Positions 11,501-23,083 of a stretch of 57,935 nt of DNA are shown piece by piece (position 1 is the first letter of the stretch; each line of letters starts with the position of its first letter). Made by a program: the position numbers and the translations under genes. Location: assembly GCA_010015655.1 (NCBI GenBank), contig ML976688.1, forward strand, positions 651,279-709,213, in the 5' to 3' direction. This DNA is from Bimuria novae-zelandiae CBS 107.79. Lineage: Eukaryota > Ascomycota > Dothideomycetes > Pleosporales > Didymosphaeriaceae. The notes beneath the pieces are model-generated. The model was given only the letters and a program-made list of their open reading frames with translations. It was not told the DNA's origin and searched no databases.

Positions 11501-12072
11501 AGTTGGTGATTAGGTCCCAATAAGTCGTCCGGTTGAACCAGCCACAATTTGACCGTCTTCAGGCCTCTATGATCCGCAAATTGAACCGTTACGGGCTGCG
11601 ATACATCCAAGTAGACCATGTAGGGCAAATATACACTCTTCTTGGACTTTCTCTTTTTGGTTTGGGGTTTCTGGAGCCTTTCGCCGTTCACAGATACAAT
11701 AGTATCCGCTGTCGCATCGATGCGCCACAGTCTAGCTCGACTGTCAAGTGACAGTTCGAACAGCTTCTTCGTACTTGTTCCCAGTGGCACATAGACGTCA
11801 TATTGCTCTTTCTTTCGGAGTCGCGGTCCAAAGCTATACTTTATACCATTGGCCAAGCGATGTAGAAATACACGTGCACCATGGGACAGACCACTAGTTT
11901 CGTTCAGGTCTAGTTCTTGGCGTGTGAAAGGCGAGAGTTCGTTCTCTTTGATGGCCTCATAGACTTCAACATCGATTATTCCAGTGAAGGTATCCAGGTT
12001 CACATCTTCCGGAACAACCGGGCATCCAACGGGCAGATTGAGCCTACTGTCTATGGGGATGAAAGCACTCAT
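8518..12072 (-). CDS. large pseudokinase-like protein with an FHA-like N-terminus
   Basis: One 1184-codon frame from ATG 12072. Residues about 75-180 (YVPLGTS...FELSLDSRARLW...TIVSVNGERL) resemble an FHA-type beta sandwich, followed by a basic nuclear-signal-like run KKRKSKK near 139-145. Residues 225-420 look kinase-like: VVTAKVF keeps the VAIK-type lysine (K243), AVAYLHCNKIFHGSISPASVLV sits at the catalytic loop, and VNYSWA replaces DFG. The loop has HGS where HRD is expected and the metal-binding Asp is absent, so catalysis is unlikely. The C-terminal half is mostly disordered, with EFAVHT-like and KRKKL stretches. It may be a scaffold in signalling or chromatin work; that is inference. 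The stop lies 298 bp from the ankyrin/CorA gene's 3' end (convergent). Confidence 0.7.
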   Translation of the reverse strand: MSAFIPIDSRLNLPVGCPVVPEDVNLDTFTGIIDVEVYEAIKENELSPFTRQELDLNETSGLSHGARVFLHRLANGIKYSFGPRLRKKEQYDVYVPLGTSTKKLFELSLDSRARLWRIDATADTIVSVNGERLQKPQTKKRKSKKSVYLPYMVYLDVSQPVTVQFADHRGLKTVKLWLVQPDDLLGPNHQLRNTSNVKVAQSIPNHKGNRGVSLYIWDRRQAPVSDHSYRVTHRFTGEVVTAKVFQHDEGLEDRDREMLMFGQLETHSSIVRYQIATELNGVPAIITDTHESMIPFAAIVPDLLNMHPGARFKLAVGMLRPLFSAVAYLHCNKIFHGSISPASVLVQIVDDAIVKLLLVNYSWAYMVDIGEDMPKELMRHESAQVMDLVETCTNLWNLRQKPLPGFNPQAMRQATEAAEAEFKVVKQNNADMVHRRPDLWKKAQVQMLELQAHKERKWAQARTAQIQNHGMQHIGPLTKEDVEIHVNAWKQTEASQNTEVNQPMILSLGHAWLDDLMNVLYSTGIYGCLPLPSEICSKLRSLEGQDSEPWQSFRIQQSHEFVVHTVGTRQRILQMESRCFADYMAVCCELHPGLQKTIVEEYNRIIVPCGGMLLPEIIENFHESLKKRLSGKLSIDEPIKGPLPPDMNDALEVLGKIDYPGQHSIQQGYDINYHRPSQMFNITQVHRFASLSRLTSGLNNDQIRCENFVEVRGEPELEGNYVPLPMLHMFATAFDIAVCQEPSCRRSSITQDPSDFSQLSSRIVLAHRGLVGFASMTYEHDQVSHCPREDFEMAKYPRSGTFVATYFGDWKVLPATPNGIPEYTRPTHWAKYKTAEETEAASKGKRKKLTPMSISSKSSGASQPRPILGDRDPEAHCHLTHALRDRNLAIANASTPYKRPIDRSDPESLAAKLQRRERYVRDGTTPTMSQWHQEINLERVPPGHLDDPDQPFDKVPHIGRVMFEAKRMRDEHFRPEEPGLLSVDSDIREELAAGAQARYLAAPTVADDGSVDNKVPPTGFPPPEPSIASSITLNLQLARFGDLVPAVRAEDNRSFNNFAPNPGPGFDAPPVAPFPRTRVGHVTDNQSFYAGQTTQRPRGVTFLEHARSNMTFAEQTDHIQPRLRKPKAASPLRLSGTSDTDGDEDMPDTWVPDMDSGSRDTVMTGVENWLAAGLGAIEEAGEDS

Positions 12073-13860
12073 AATGCTGGATCCGGATCGATGGGGTTCA
12101 AGAGAAGGGGAAGTAATATTCTTGTTTGATGCTGAGATTCTGATGAAGAGCTATGGCGATTGCAGGGAAGGTTCCTCGAAGTCGAAGCTTGATCGGCAGA
12201 ACGCCGAGACTTCAGAAGTAACGAGAGCAGATTATCCTGTGTGTATAATATCTACTTCTGGTGGAGTGATGATTTGAGTCTCCTGTGCGTGGGTACCGAC
12301 CTAGGGTGGCTCAGGATAGGCTGGGGTAATTGTATGGATGGAGCAGAACGAGCCACTGCGCGCTTTGGCCTGTCGAATCCAACACCAGTCTAAACCGCAG
12401 CATAAGATTTCCCGCTGTCTGAGTGAAAGGAACCAGATGGGCTTGAGCTCTAAGACAGATCGAATCCCCACACGTGCTCGGAGCGAACTGGTGAAATCTT
12501 TCCTGTTGTGAAAACACGATGCACGAAGCATATCCCATCCAAATCTAGCTCTTTGAAGGACTTTGATCCACAAGAAAAGAGGAATGTTCTCTCGATTCCT
12601 TCCTTGCAAGGCCATCATTGCATCTTCTGCCGTTGAGGTATACACCCTCAGGTTGATCGTAAGTCTCAAGGGGGAAGTCGTGGCTAGATGAGAGCGTATA
12701 TCAGGAATTTGCGAAAAACGAAAGGTGTTCCACATTGCGACTCAGAGCTTGGGTAAATACCAAAGCCGAGACGGGTTGGAGTAGCAAACTGTTTGTCTCC
12801 TTTAGGCAGTCAGAGGAAAAGTTGCGAGAAAGCGAAGACAGACATGTGGAAAACACGAAACCGATCCGTATCTGGACGACCTTTCGTTTTGATACCGTTA
12901 GCATAGTGCGATCCGGCGAGCAGGTGGTGGGTGGAGAGAACGTTGTGAAGAAGTTGGGACAGCACGATGTTAGTGTGCGGTTTCCCTTCCGTTCTCGCGC
13001 TAGCCGGATACAGGTAGCCTCCACGCAGTGCGGAAGCAACACACTGGTGCAGACAGAACTGCTCGCCTTGTGTACGATATGTTATTATATGTGTAAGAGT
13101 TGGTTAGTGATTTGTAGCTTCTTAGTGCAAAAGAGAGGCCTACAGAGAACGGTCACGCAATTCTGGGGGTGATAAATCGCTTGGTTGTGTTAAGCACGAT
13201 TTCACAAATCTCCCAGATAGGGGGAAACATCACACAAACACAGTTTTACATCACATCACTTCAGAAACACCAGGCTGAGCATCATAAAGATTTTCTCATC
13301 TACACATACATGCAATGCTGCCGAAAACCATGCCAGCCGACGCACCGCTCCGAACGCCCCAGTTCGCTCCACGAGGAACCCAATACCTCATCGTACCAAG
13401 CCTTGGCCTAAGCCGTCTCATGAAAGCAAACCGACGACTGTCCATAAAGCATATGATGGCGCCATAAACTGGTCAAATTCCAAGAGATAGGAAAGAAAGA
13501 ACGCATGCAAGTGAAAATCCCGAAAGTCCACCCTGATAAGACTCAAACTAGAGAAATGTGTCTGAGTGACGGTATGCTATATGTTTGTCGATACGCTGGG
13601 TTGGACCGGCCGCCATAGCTAGGGTAAAGGAAGTAATGAAGGAATGAATTCTAAATGTGTGCAAAGACCAGTACACATCATGCAAAGAATGCATATATGG
13701 ATGCGCAAATGGCGTTACCAGGACGCCGAGATGCTGATGCCAAAGAGGAAATCCGGGTATAGCACGCCATCATAAGGAGTCGTTATACAAGCTTCGGGTA
13801 GGACTCAGAGCTAGTAACCAAGTGTCTTGGCGGAAGAAGACAGTGTAAGCGTACGGGAGC
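12073..13860. other. intergenic region between two minus-strand genes
   Basis: 1.8 kb holding the promoter of the pseudokinase gene (right to left from 12073) and the 3' flank of the next gene (from 13860 down). Frames at 12301-12735, 12701-13042 and 12735-13172 overlap each other on opposite strands and show no domain. AT-richer sequence at 13180-13860 fits a 3' UTR. I see no repeat or RNA gene. Confidence 0.4.
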
Positions 13861-16087
13861 TTACTTGTTGGTGGGGGTCCAGTTCATGTTCCAAACGGGA
13901 TCATTGTTGACAGCAGAGCCAGCACCGGATCCAAGACCCTGGGTGGACTCAGCAACACTAGAACCGACCCCATAGAAGTCATCCAACTCGTTCTCACAGT
14001 CGCCCATGGACTGATCATTGGCAGGAACAGCGGAAGGGGCAGCAACGTCCAAAGCATCATTGAGATACCCCCCGAACGGGTTTGGCACACGATCATTGCC
14101 GCGAGAGATAGGCTGACGGCGCTGCTGGAGCGAGTCGAATGCTGACGTAGTCCGGGATTGCATAGGGTTCGCAAAGCGATCATTCGCGGTAGCTTCCAAG
14201 TTGCGGCAAAATCGGTTGTTCGCGTCATGCACCTCTCGAGGGAAAGGCGCCATCCACTCTAGAGTCATGTCAGACATTGTAGAAGTCTGGTGCGCCTGGG
14301 AACCCTGAGTACCACCAGGGTGGCTCAAGCCGTGCGGATCATTCGGGTTGAGTGAGTCCTTACGGTGGCCGGAAGAGTCCTTGGAGCCGGAAGATGGACC
14401 GGCTGCAGACATCATACCATTGTTAAGCATAGGACCAGGACCCGGGAACCTGCTGACGTGGCCAGGCAACGGCCCATGTGGACCACTCAACACCAGGTCG
14501 GGATAATCGTAAGGCGCGGTGCTCTGGTGGGCGTGATGCTGCTGGACCAAACTAGACGGAGATTGCTGAACGTGCTGAGCGAAGGTGGACTCAAGATTGC
14601 GCACCGCGCCATTCCCAGATAGGCGACTATTGATACGCATGAGCCTGGAGTGATGAGGCGGCGGTGGGCAGACAGGCGAAAGCTGAAGCTGCTCGGGTGT
14701 AGGGCCTCGTGCGATATACATCTGGCCAGGTTGGGTCTGAGCAACCTGGGTCTGGTCGGATTGTGCCGGGACAGACTCATCACCCTTTCTAGGCTTCGCG
14801 TCGGAAGATCCGGATGCGATGACTTGACCGGATAGCACGTCCTCCTCAGCAGGACCCTGGAGGTGCTGTGCGTGTTGCAGCGAGGCGGTACCGTCCTGAA
14901 CAGATTGCATGCCAGATGATGCATCCACCTGAGTAGTCGAGTTCGTGGCGTTAACGGGCCCAGGCCTGTGTGGTAGTTGCGCATACTGAACCTGAACGTT
15001 GTTGATGTTATGACGACCAGGTAAGATATTATCATGTGCGGCATGTTCCTCGAGGCCTGCGGTCATGAGGATGTGCTGACCCGCAACACCTCGAAGGGTC
15101 GTAAGGTTGCACTGAGTGCTCTTCATCATTGTCGGCTTCTTGCGAGGAACCTTCCCGTTGTCGCGGGTTGCGGACTTGCCATGTGCGGACTTACCCTCGG
15201 ATCCAGGCTTCTTCGGCCAGTGCATCTTGATATTAGGAAGCTGCATATTCCACTGGGTATTCGCCTTGGTGCGGGCCTTGAGTATGGCTTGCTGAAGTGC
15301 ACCAGATGTACATTTCTCATCGACCATTTGCGCGGCCTGCTCGAAAGGGATCTCGACGCCATTCTCACCACAAGCCCACACAACACCGATAAGAGCCTTC
15401 GTAAGGACTTGCTCACCCCAGGTGCGCAGATGACCGCGAGGATCGCGAGCTTTGCGCTCCTTGCCGTCCTTGTTAAGCTTGCGTTTCTTGCTCGATTGCC
15501 GGACGGCGCCTTCGTCGTGCGCGTCGTCGTCGTCGGCACCGTCCTCGGCACCAAATGCCGGGAGATATTCGTCGTCTTGATTTTCTCGCTTGATGCAAGC
15601 CCGCGAGCCCACAGAAGACCAGTCCTGCGAGTACTCCTCCATAAACTGGTCATCGTAGGACGCAGAGCTTGATGGATCCGAGTGAGAAGGAGCGCACGAA
15701 TTCGTGTACGACGGATAGACCGATGGATTGGCGTAGAGCGGGGGAGCAGAATAGTTCGTGAAGGCCGACTGATAAGCATACGGATTGGGTTGCGACGTGA
15801 AAGGGCTAGTCGCTGCGGACGCGTCGTAGATGAGCGCCCTGGGAGCGTCCTGCTGGTTGTTGACGTCGAAAGCGTTGGTCAACATATTGGTGGGCCAATG
15901 GGAGCCTTGTCACGCAAACGTTAGCAGAGGTTCGTGTTTGTACGCTGATGAACATACCGGAGAAGTTGTCTTCGGGCTGCGGCATGGTGGACACTCCGTC
16001 CTCGAGGGACAGCCAAGGTGCAGATTGCCCATGGTGGTCATCAAAGTCGTCCAGGATGTCACCACCGCTGTTCCAGGCGCCGGACAT
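13861..16087 (-). CDS. low-complexity nuclear-type protein with one conserved helical block (two exons)
   Basis: Exon 1 is 16087-15958 and exon 2 is 15905-13861; the 52-bp intron has GTATGT, a CTAAC branch site and CAAG, giving 724 aa beginning MSGAWNSGGDILDDFDDH. Residues up to about 140 are Ser/Tyr/Pro-rich and acidic, ending in a bipartite nuclear signal SSKKRKLNKDGKERKAR. A globular block follows: HLRTWGEQVLTKALIG, VVWACGENGVEIPFEQAAQM and CTSGALQQAILKARTK. The rest is Gln/His/Ser/Pro-rich. This is the layout of a fungal transcriptional or developmental regulator, but I do not recognise the block as a named DNA-binding domain. The exceptionally long gene-poor upstream region agrees with complex regulation. 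Function unknown. Confidence 0.7.
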
Positions 16088-19000
16088 GCCGTCGGTTGTG
16101 AACGCAACAACGACCGATAACGATCAAGCTCAGCACTTTTTTTCGTACAAACGTCGTGCACTTGCGGAAAGGCGTGTGCAACAGCGGAGAAGCGCGCGAC
16201 TGAGATCCCGTTAGCCTGTGCCTTGCCAGGGAGCAGCTCTTCGAACATACCCGGTAGTCTGACCTTAGTAGTTCCTATATTAGGTGCCCGATTCGATCTG
16301 GAGGAGCAGAGAGACCGTAGCAGACGCTCAGCGGACGGCAAAGCACAAGACGTCGATTTTCTGGGTGTATGTTAGGGCGGGGTTCGTTTGAGATCAACCA
16401 AGAGGAGCAGGGGCCAAGAAGTCGCAGGCGTAGGCAGAAGCCGAAATCCGTGATGCGAATGTGAATTGAGCGTACCACGCACTGCGGAAGCCTAATGAAC
16501 TACTAGCGAAGTATGCTTTGTGAACGTACCTAGACACCGAGGACTTTTGGACGTCTATGCAGATAAGTAGAGAAGCGTAGGGCGATTGGGGTTTATATAC
16601 GCACCAGCAGCGCCACGGTCGCCAAAGATCTCCTCTGTGACCCAGAGTCCAAGATATATCTTTGTCGGCGTCCGTGCAAACGCTCCGGGCAGCTGACGTC
16701 TTCGTTTCGTAGGGTAAGAATAGGTGCTGAACCGTAGGTGAAAGAAACTTGTCAAGACTCCGGGAATGTTGAAAACTTGGAGTCCAAGTCGACCCCTCGC
16801 GGGGCTTGTACGGGGCGATGGGATCCACGTCACCGATAATTGCCTACGAGGGTTGACGATACAGGCGGCAGAGGCAGTCGACAGGACAAAAGTGAAGGCG
16901 GTTGGAGCAGACAGCGGGTTGGTGTCGAGTCCTCGGAAGAAGAACGGGGTACGACCGGCTAGCACAGACGCAGCGGTCGAGTATCGTGACTGGCGATAGC
17001 AAGGCCTTCGTCAGGCTGGGTATTGGTGAAGCCAATGGCAAGACTGAGGTCGTGACAACGCGCGTGTAATGCGAAGTAGACAGGGCGAGCCAGGTCCCCC
17101 TTACCCCCGATGAGCAAAGTTGCGACGTGGGTACCTCATACGCATGCAAAGATCGTAGATGTGTCGACGAGGTGGTGTCTTGGGAGTCGAAAAAATATTT
17201 AGGAATGTTTCGTTAGTCAATCTTGCTCGAGACGACATTTTGCAAACTTTCGTCCGTCGACGTCGGTGAAGCAGAGTCTTGGCACAGATATTTCCGCATT
17301 CACTTGGGATCCCGCAGCGACCAAGAATTTTCGAAATCGGTCTCCGTTGTTGCCGATGATGATCGAACCGGCTGAAGTTCGTTCAGCTGTGGGCTTAGGC
17401 AAGTCCAGATTTCGCGCTGGGGTCTTGCTTACCACCCTCCACCATAGCCAATCGTACTCCATAGGAATCAACTTGCTCTATCCCCGCGACAGTTAGCAAA
17501 TATGAAAATAGATGACAAGATTGAAGCCTCATCAGGCGAACCGCGGTACCTTGAGAATTGCGGCTGTAAAGCCGGATCAAGCGAGTACTATGGTGGATTG
17601 CGAGGGCTTGAGAAAGCTATTGTGGTCTCCTCCTGAGGGAACAAGATCACTGGGTTTTGAAATCCGAGCTCAATTCCGCTGTTCTATTGCGGCCGTCCTC
17701 GTAGGGATCGTGGCGTCTGTATCCTGGCTGCCCCATGGGCAAGCGTTCCAATTGGGCATCGCGGGCATTGAAAGCGAAACCATGAGGCAGAAAGGCGTAT
17801 GCGACACCACCGGCAGTCCCTGTTGTCGCGTCATGTCAAAGTTGTAGAGGAGAGAGCGAAGTGAAGAGACGAAAAGTTTTGAGGTGGGAAAATCTCGTAG
17901 GAGAAAAGTGGGTCAGGATTAAGAAAGGATATGACTTAGTGAAGAGGAGCGTGAGAGGTGCAGCTCTTGCAAAAAGTGGTTGCCCCGCGCAACATACGCA
18001 GAAAAAGAAATTTCAGCCCGAAGAGAGCCGGTTTCAGGAATGAGAACAAGCGTGATAGCGAACAATTCGAGAGATATGGGTAGCCCGCCAGCCGTTGCCC
18101 TTGGTACAGGTATTGTGTAATAGACCGGATCGAAGTGCAGGACATCCGAAGAAGTTGTGGAGAGCTCTCGCTCCTTTGGCGGGGGTGTTCCTGTTATATA
18201 AACAGACAGAGTATTGCGGTCTTGTAGCCTTGCAGTCTTGTAGCTTCTCAATAACAGTAATCGAGAGGATAATAGGATACGTTTGCTCTCACTGTTGCAA
18301 GCTGCCCATGGTAAGGGCCTTCCGAGCATCGGAGGTCTGATAAGCCGATATGTAACTCGGCCCAAGACAGCTTTAGCTCCTGTTACAAAACACCAAGCTT
18401 CAAATGATGGCGAAGCGCCCGTTGTTCTGGTTTCGGATCAGGGGCGGTCCTCCTCATCGATCGGATTACGCTTGGTCAAAATACGGCAGACTTTATCTGT
18501 CAGAAACGCAGATTCGGGCGATACAGGTAGTGAGGGCGTGGTGTATGGGCAGAGGGATCTTTCCTGGGGCCAGGGAGCCTAGACAAACCTCTTTTGGAAT
18601 GTATCCAGTAAAGCATTGGAGCTTGTATAGGCATCCGGAGGGAAAAGATTAACCACGTATAACTCATTGCCTCTGACTATCTCTTTCTGTGAAATGGAAG
18701 GTAGACTTACAAATAAGAATGAGCAGGCCATGGAGCTTGCATCAGCTCGACAGTCTTCAGCTGAGAGTGTTTGGATTAAGTCTCCGCGGTGCCATCAAAT
18801 GATCTTCTCGTTACAGAGATGTCGATTACAGCCGTGATGCATGCTGAAACCAGCAACAAAGTGGTAGAAGCCCTCAACTAGCCTGCAGGTGATCGGCGGT
18901 TATGCTGTAGTCAGAATCGATTGAAGTGCAAACCGGTAGGTGTGTAGCAGATCGCAGCGCGGCCAGCTGTGGGTGCAGCTGGAGCTCCAAGTCTCGCAAT

Positions 19001-21448
19001 AAGGAAAGCGTAGAAGGTTGTCCTCGGCCAGTTGGTGGACTGAGAGTGGAACAGTGAATAGTGACTTGAGATAGATGGAACAAATAAAGGAAGGAGATGT
19101 TGGAGCCTAAAGCAACCAAGTAGAGTGCTATACCTCTTCAGCGATTTGCTGATATTGTAGAGATGTAGGTCAACGCTGTCGTTCTGTAGCGTTAAGCTGA
19201 CCTCGGCGACATGACCGAGAGCATGAGCGCAGTATCTCCGAAGTAGACGCGATCGTCGTGTGTCTGCGCGTCTCAAGCGTCGCCCTGGGGCTAGCTTTTC
19301 CAGGAGGCTGCAGGGTAGTACCGGACTTGTTGTTGGTGCAATCGTGTTCGATGCCAATGCAATGCATGACCACAGTTCAGCGGCTATGCTTGCGGGACGA
19401 TAATAAGAGCGCTCCGTGTTTCTGCCGAGCTATGGTGCGATGCCTATGTCACTAGCCCGTGAGGAGAGCGAAGGGGTTGGCCGAATCGCGAGATGGATGG
19501 CAGGCAGCAGAGGAGAGAAAAGAAGACATAGGAGAAGAAGGGTGCGAAATGGGGACGCGATGCTGCATCGCCTAACGTCTTGCGCCGAGCCTGGGTGAAC
19601 GTTACGCTGTCGCGCTCAAGTTAGCATTGCCAGATGGGAAGGCGCGGCGCCTCCATGCACAGCGAGGTTCTGCTGCGAATGACGAGCCCCTGGCAGCGCA
19701 AAAAGCAGTATGAGAAGAGCATGTCGACCAGCGCGCCCTCGCAGAGACGTGCAAATAGCTGCGTAAGAAGATAGAAAGGCGATGCTGTAATGTTGGGTGG
19801 GAAAATGTGGCGGAGAGAAGGGTTGCGGCAGGTACAAATAAACTTGACGGAGGGAAAGAACGGTTGCCCGGCTAGGCACACGCGGCGTGAAGACGACGCG
19901 AAAGGCAACAGGGGTTTGAGCATCACAGATAGAGTTGAGGGACTAATCGGACAAGACTTGATAAACGGATTGTATTGCGTAAGGAGCATATGGAGGGAGA
20001 CTATTGGCTCTTCATGTAGATACATATGTGAATTCTGTTTGTATCAGTCAGCAGCATGTTCGGCGGGGAGTTGAGGACTCATACCTATGATCCTATCAAA
20101 CAGAGAGCGAATCGGAGCGTTCGGCACGGGGTCATGCTGGCGCAGTAGGCTCTTGTCTGGTGGTGTAGCGCTCTTCGGTGCGTTTGAAAGGCGTAGTAGC
20201 ACTCTATGGGCGTGATGCTTTGGCTTGAATGTGGTTGCGGGCATCTCCGTCGCGCTACGGTCTTGGGGCTCGGAGATTCCTGGGCCGATCGAGAAGCATG
20301 ATGCAGGTAAAAGTGCCGCTCGCGGAGCTCCACCTCTTGAGCATCTCACCCTTTGGATGCAGTATAGCGATGGGTGCTCTTGCAGAGCTAGACTGTAGGA
20401 TGTTATGCAGCTGGTTGCTGGCTCGGGCCTCTTCAAGTCCCATCGTAGGTGGTGTTCGAATTTTGCAACACCACACCCCTCTCTCCTGAGCACCACCCAC
20501 CCACTCTCCGCCATCAACTCTTCGGCGCCACCATTTCCATGCCGCTATACTTGTAGCGCTCTTGCCGAAGACGTCCTGCAGCTCGTGTTTGCAGTTTCTC
20601 TCCCTCCGCGCTGCTCCTGCTCGCGGGGCTCCGCGATTTCCTCCCCCACACGATGCAGCGCCGACCGCAAGCAGCAACACAGCGTGCGGCGCTTGAGCTT
20701 CAAGAGGGATATGCTCTGAGCCACTGACTACGAGACCAGCAGCAGCACTATGCAGCATGTAGGAACCGTCAGCGGTAACGGTAGCGGGGCCCCCCGGGCG
20801 GCAGCGCAGACGACACCGCCGCACCAACGCCGACAACATTCCCGCCTCGAGCGATCCTGAGAGCGACAAGGACGAGAACATGGCCTCATGCGAAGGCTCC
20901 GGATACTTGCGATTGTCGAACGCGTTCCAGCTGCAGCCGGACCCCGGCGTGACCTCGTCGAGCAGCAGGGCACGTGCGGACTTCGAACGACACGAAGCGC
21001 AATGCGAATCATGCGGTCTCTCATATGACACTTCTGGTGTACTTGGACTGCGGACAATAAAATCATGTCTGACGCTTACAGTATGCCGATGCCTGGTCAG
21101 ACATACTACACAGATGCATTATGGTGTCCTCGGGGACAATAAGGTATAGCAAGGTATGCACAGCATCTCAAGCAGAGGGTGCAAGAACTTTTTTGGGTCA
21201 TGAGCAGCTTTGTCTGCCGCTGCCGCGCAGACCGGGCTGCATCAGCATGTCTTCGGGCACCTCGCCGGCCATGGTTTCAGCAAGCGAATGTCAACCTTGA
21301 CTTGGGACAACAGGATCGATTTAAGCATTGGCCCGATGATCTGGTATCGTACACCGCACTGCAAGCCTCGTCGACTGCACTTAATGACCTCCTGCGCACG
21401 TCGCCTCACCGACTTCTACCCCGAACGCCGACCCTTCATCCACCTCTT
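16088..21448. other. 5.4-kb gene-poor region upstream of the nuclear-type protein
   Basis: No frame here combines an ATG start, length and family features. The longest (20255-21031, minus) opens at GTG, has its first ATG at 20881 and resembles no family. Composition is ordinary, without the TA-rich pattern of the elements to the right. Pyrimidine-rich tracts and a repeated GTCTTGTAGC near 18218-18245 look like promoter or 5' UTR sequence. Likely content is the long upstream control region and leader of the minus-strand gene, and possibly non-coding transcripts; nothing can be assigned. Confidence 0.35.
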
Positions 21449-23083
21449 TCATTGTACCAGCGCAATCATAACACCACACCAAGAACTTCCTGCGGCATAG
21501 AACGAATCATCGCACAACATCGGAGCCAGAATTCCTGCGGCGGCCTTGATACGAAATAAAGTTCCCCACCAAGAGGGACTAGCGTTGGCCGGGTCTATTC
21601 CGTGTGCTAGTTGCAATGTCCAAAGCCAAGTCTCGGATGATGTTCTCGGTATCCTGGCACACGGGGTGCAATGGTAGCAGTCGATCTGGGTCTGTGCTGG
21701 CCACTGACCCATGTGTACAACGCGTGGCTTCAGCAGCAGTCCTTTCTGGTGCAATAGGTTTATAAACGAATGGGTTTGCCGAGCAACACGATCACCGTGA
21801 TTGAGTTGGCGGAGCGCCCAACTCGCGATCTCCGAGATGAGATCGCTAGAATAAAACTCGGTAGCTGGTGCGGGAAATTGGCCTGAAGGACAAGTCGCCG
21901 TCACATAGACAGTCTTGGTGACGATGGCGGGGACGCACACGTCCATTCCGCCGTGCGAGTAACATGTGGATGATGGCTTATCATACCATCTGGCACAACA
22001 CAGCACACCGTCGAATACGCTCAAGGATGCGCGCGCCGAAATAAAATCCCCGTTCAAAGCACGCTGTGCCCTGGAGAAGCTGTGTAGGAGTGAAGAATTG
22101 ACGAACGGGCTTTCTGGCGGTTTGGGCAGCAAGGTATCTTGGCTCGCTGACCTCTCCTGTTAACCTGTGTCGGGCCTGGTCTCGAGAATGGCGGCGGAGT
22201 GGGCATGTCGAACGAGGTCGTATGTGTGTTCTTGGGGTCCATCATCGAGCCAGACACGGACACGGGCGAGGGAAGAGAATACCTGTCCGGATCAGGGCAT
22301 ATTCACCGGATTCGGATCCGTCAGCAGCATCGTGGTTGGGTGCCCTGCTCCATCCAGTCAAGTCCCAGCGTGTACATCTGGGAGCCAGAGTCAAAACTGC
22401 CCAAGGGTTCTCGTTCCGGTCTGGGTTCAAGCTTGTTCTGGACGCAGAATCATCAAGCTCATTACCACTAGCTTGCCTCTGTATACCAATCCCGGCAAGG
22501 ATACCGAACTGAGCCGGATGTTTATCAGCCCAGAACCCCAGTCGGAGCGGCTACGACAGCGGCAAAGGATCTACGCTAGAGCCTTCGGGGGTGAAGGTGC
22601 CGGGGACATTCAGTTTCCCGAGAGGCGACGAGGATGTTGGTTCTGGGCTAAGCCACGAAAGCTGCGCACCGAGAATCAAGCTAAATACTCCTCCGTGTCC
22701 ATCACACTTATCGTACAGCATGGGATTTGTTTGCAGGTACCACTAGCGGATTTGAAACCCCATCAATATCCGACACTGAGTCCCTCAAAATGTCCGCTTT
22801 AGCCACAAGCCGAAGGACCGGCGGCAGAGACGATACAAGAGGTGGGAGGTCTACGGAGGAACATGTTTGTGGATGCCGCAAGTGAATCGACGTTGTGAGG
22901 GAACGACGTGTAGGCCACATCTTCTGGAAGTCAGTTGCCAATGTTGCCCACATGGTCCAAACTCCCTCGCGATCCATGGAACAAGCGGCAAACGACAAAC
23001 GGTGTGAGTTCAGGAGTGAAGATTTCGACGAAGCCCCCTATGGCGCTTGCGTGTCGATGGAAATATTTGGCATGAGTGCCAAC
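21449..23083. other. unrecognised broken coding fragments, mostly minus strand
   Basis: A minus-strand frame at 21449-22132 has its first ATG at 21946 and reads through KTVYVTATCPSG, a cell-surface-like Thr/Ser pattern, but ends are not gene-like. At about 22180-22330 (minus) a short stretch around FSSLARVRVWL recalls the region around the V-x-V-W-L motif of fungal HET domains, but stops lie on both sides. Neither can be called a gene. I see no transposon ends. Confidence 0.2.

Noticed and set aside
12735..13172. 145-codon plus-strand frame upstream of the pseudokinase
   Set aside because: Overlaps an equally long antisense frame, has no domain, and lies in a promoter region.
20255..21031. 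258-codon minus-strand frame as a gene
   Set aside because: Opens at GTG (first ATG 20881), has no recognisable motif and low-complexity Ala/Gly/Arg composition, and the opposite strand is equally open.
22180..22330. HET-domain gene
   Set aside because: Only a short V-x-V-W-L-like stretch with stops on both sides; too little to call.
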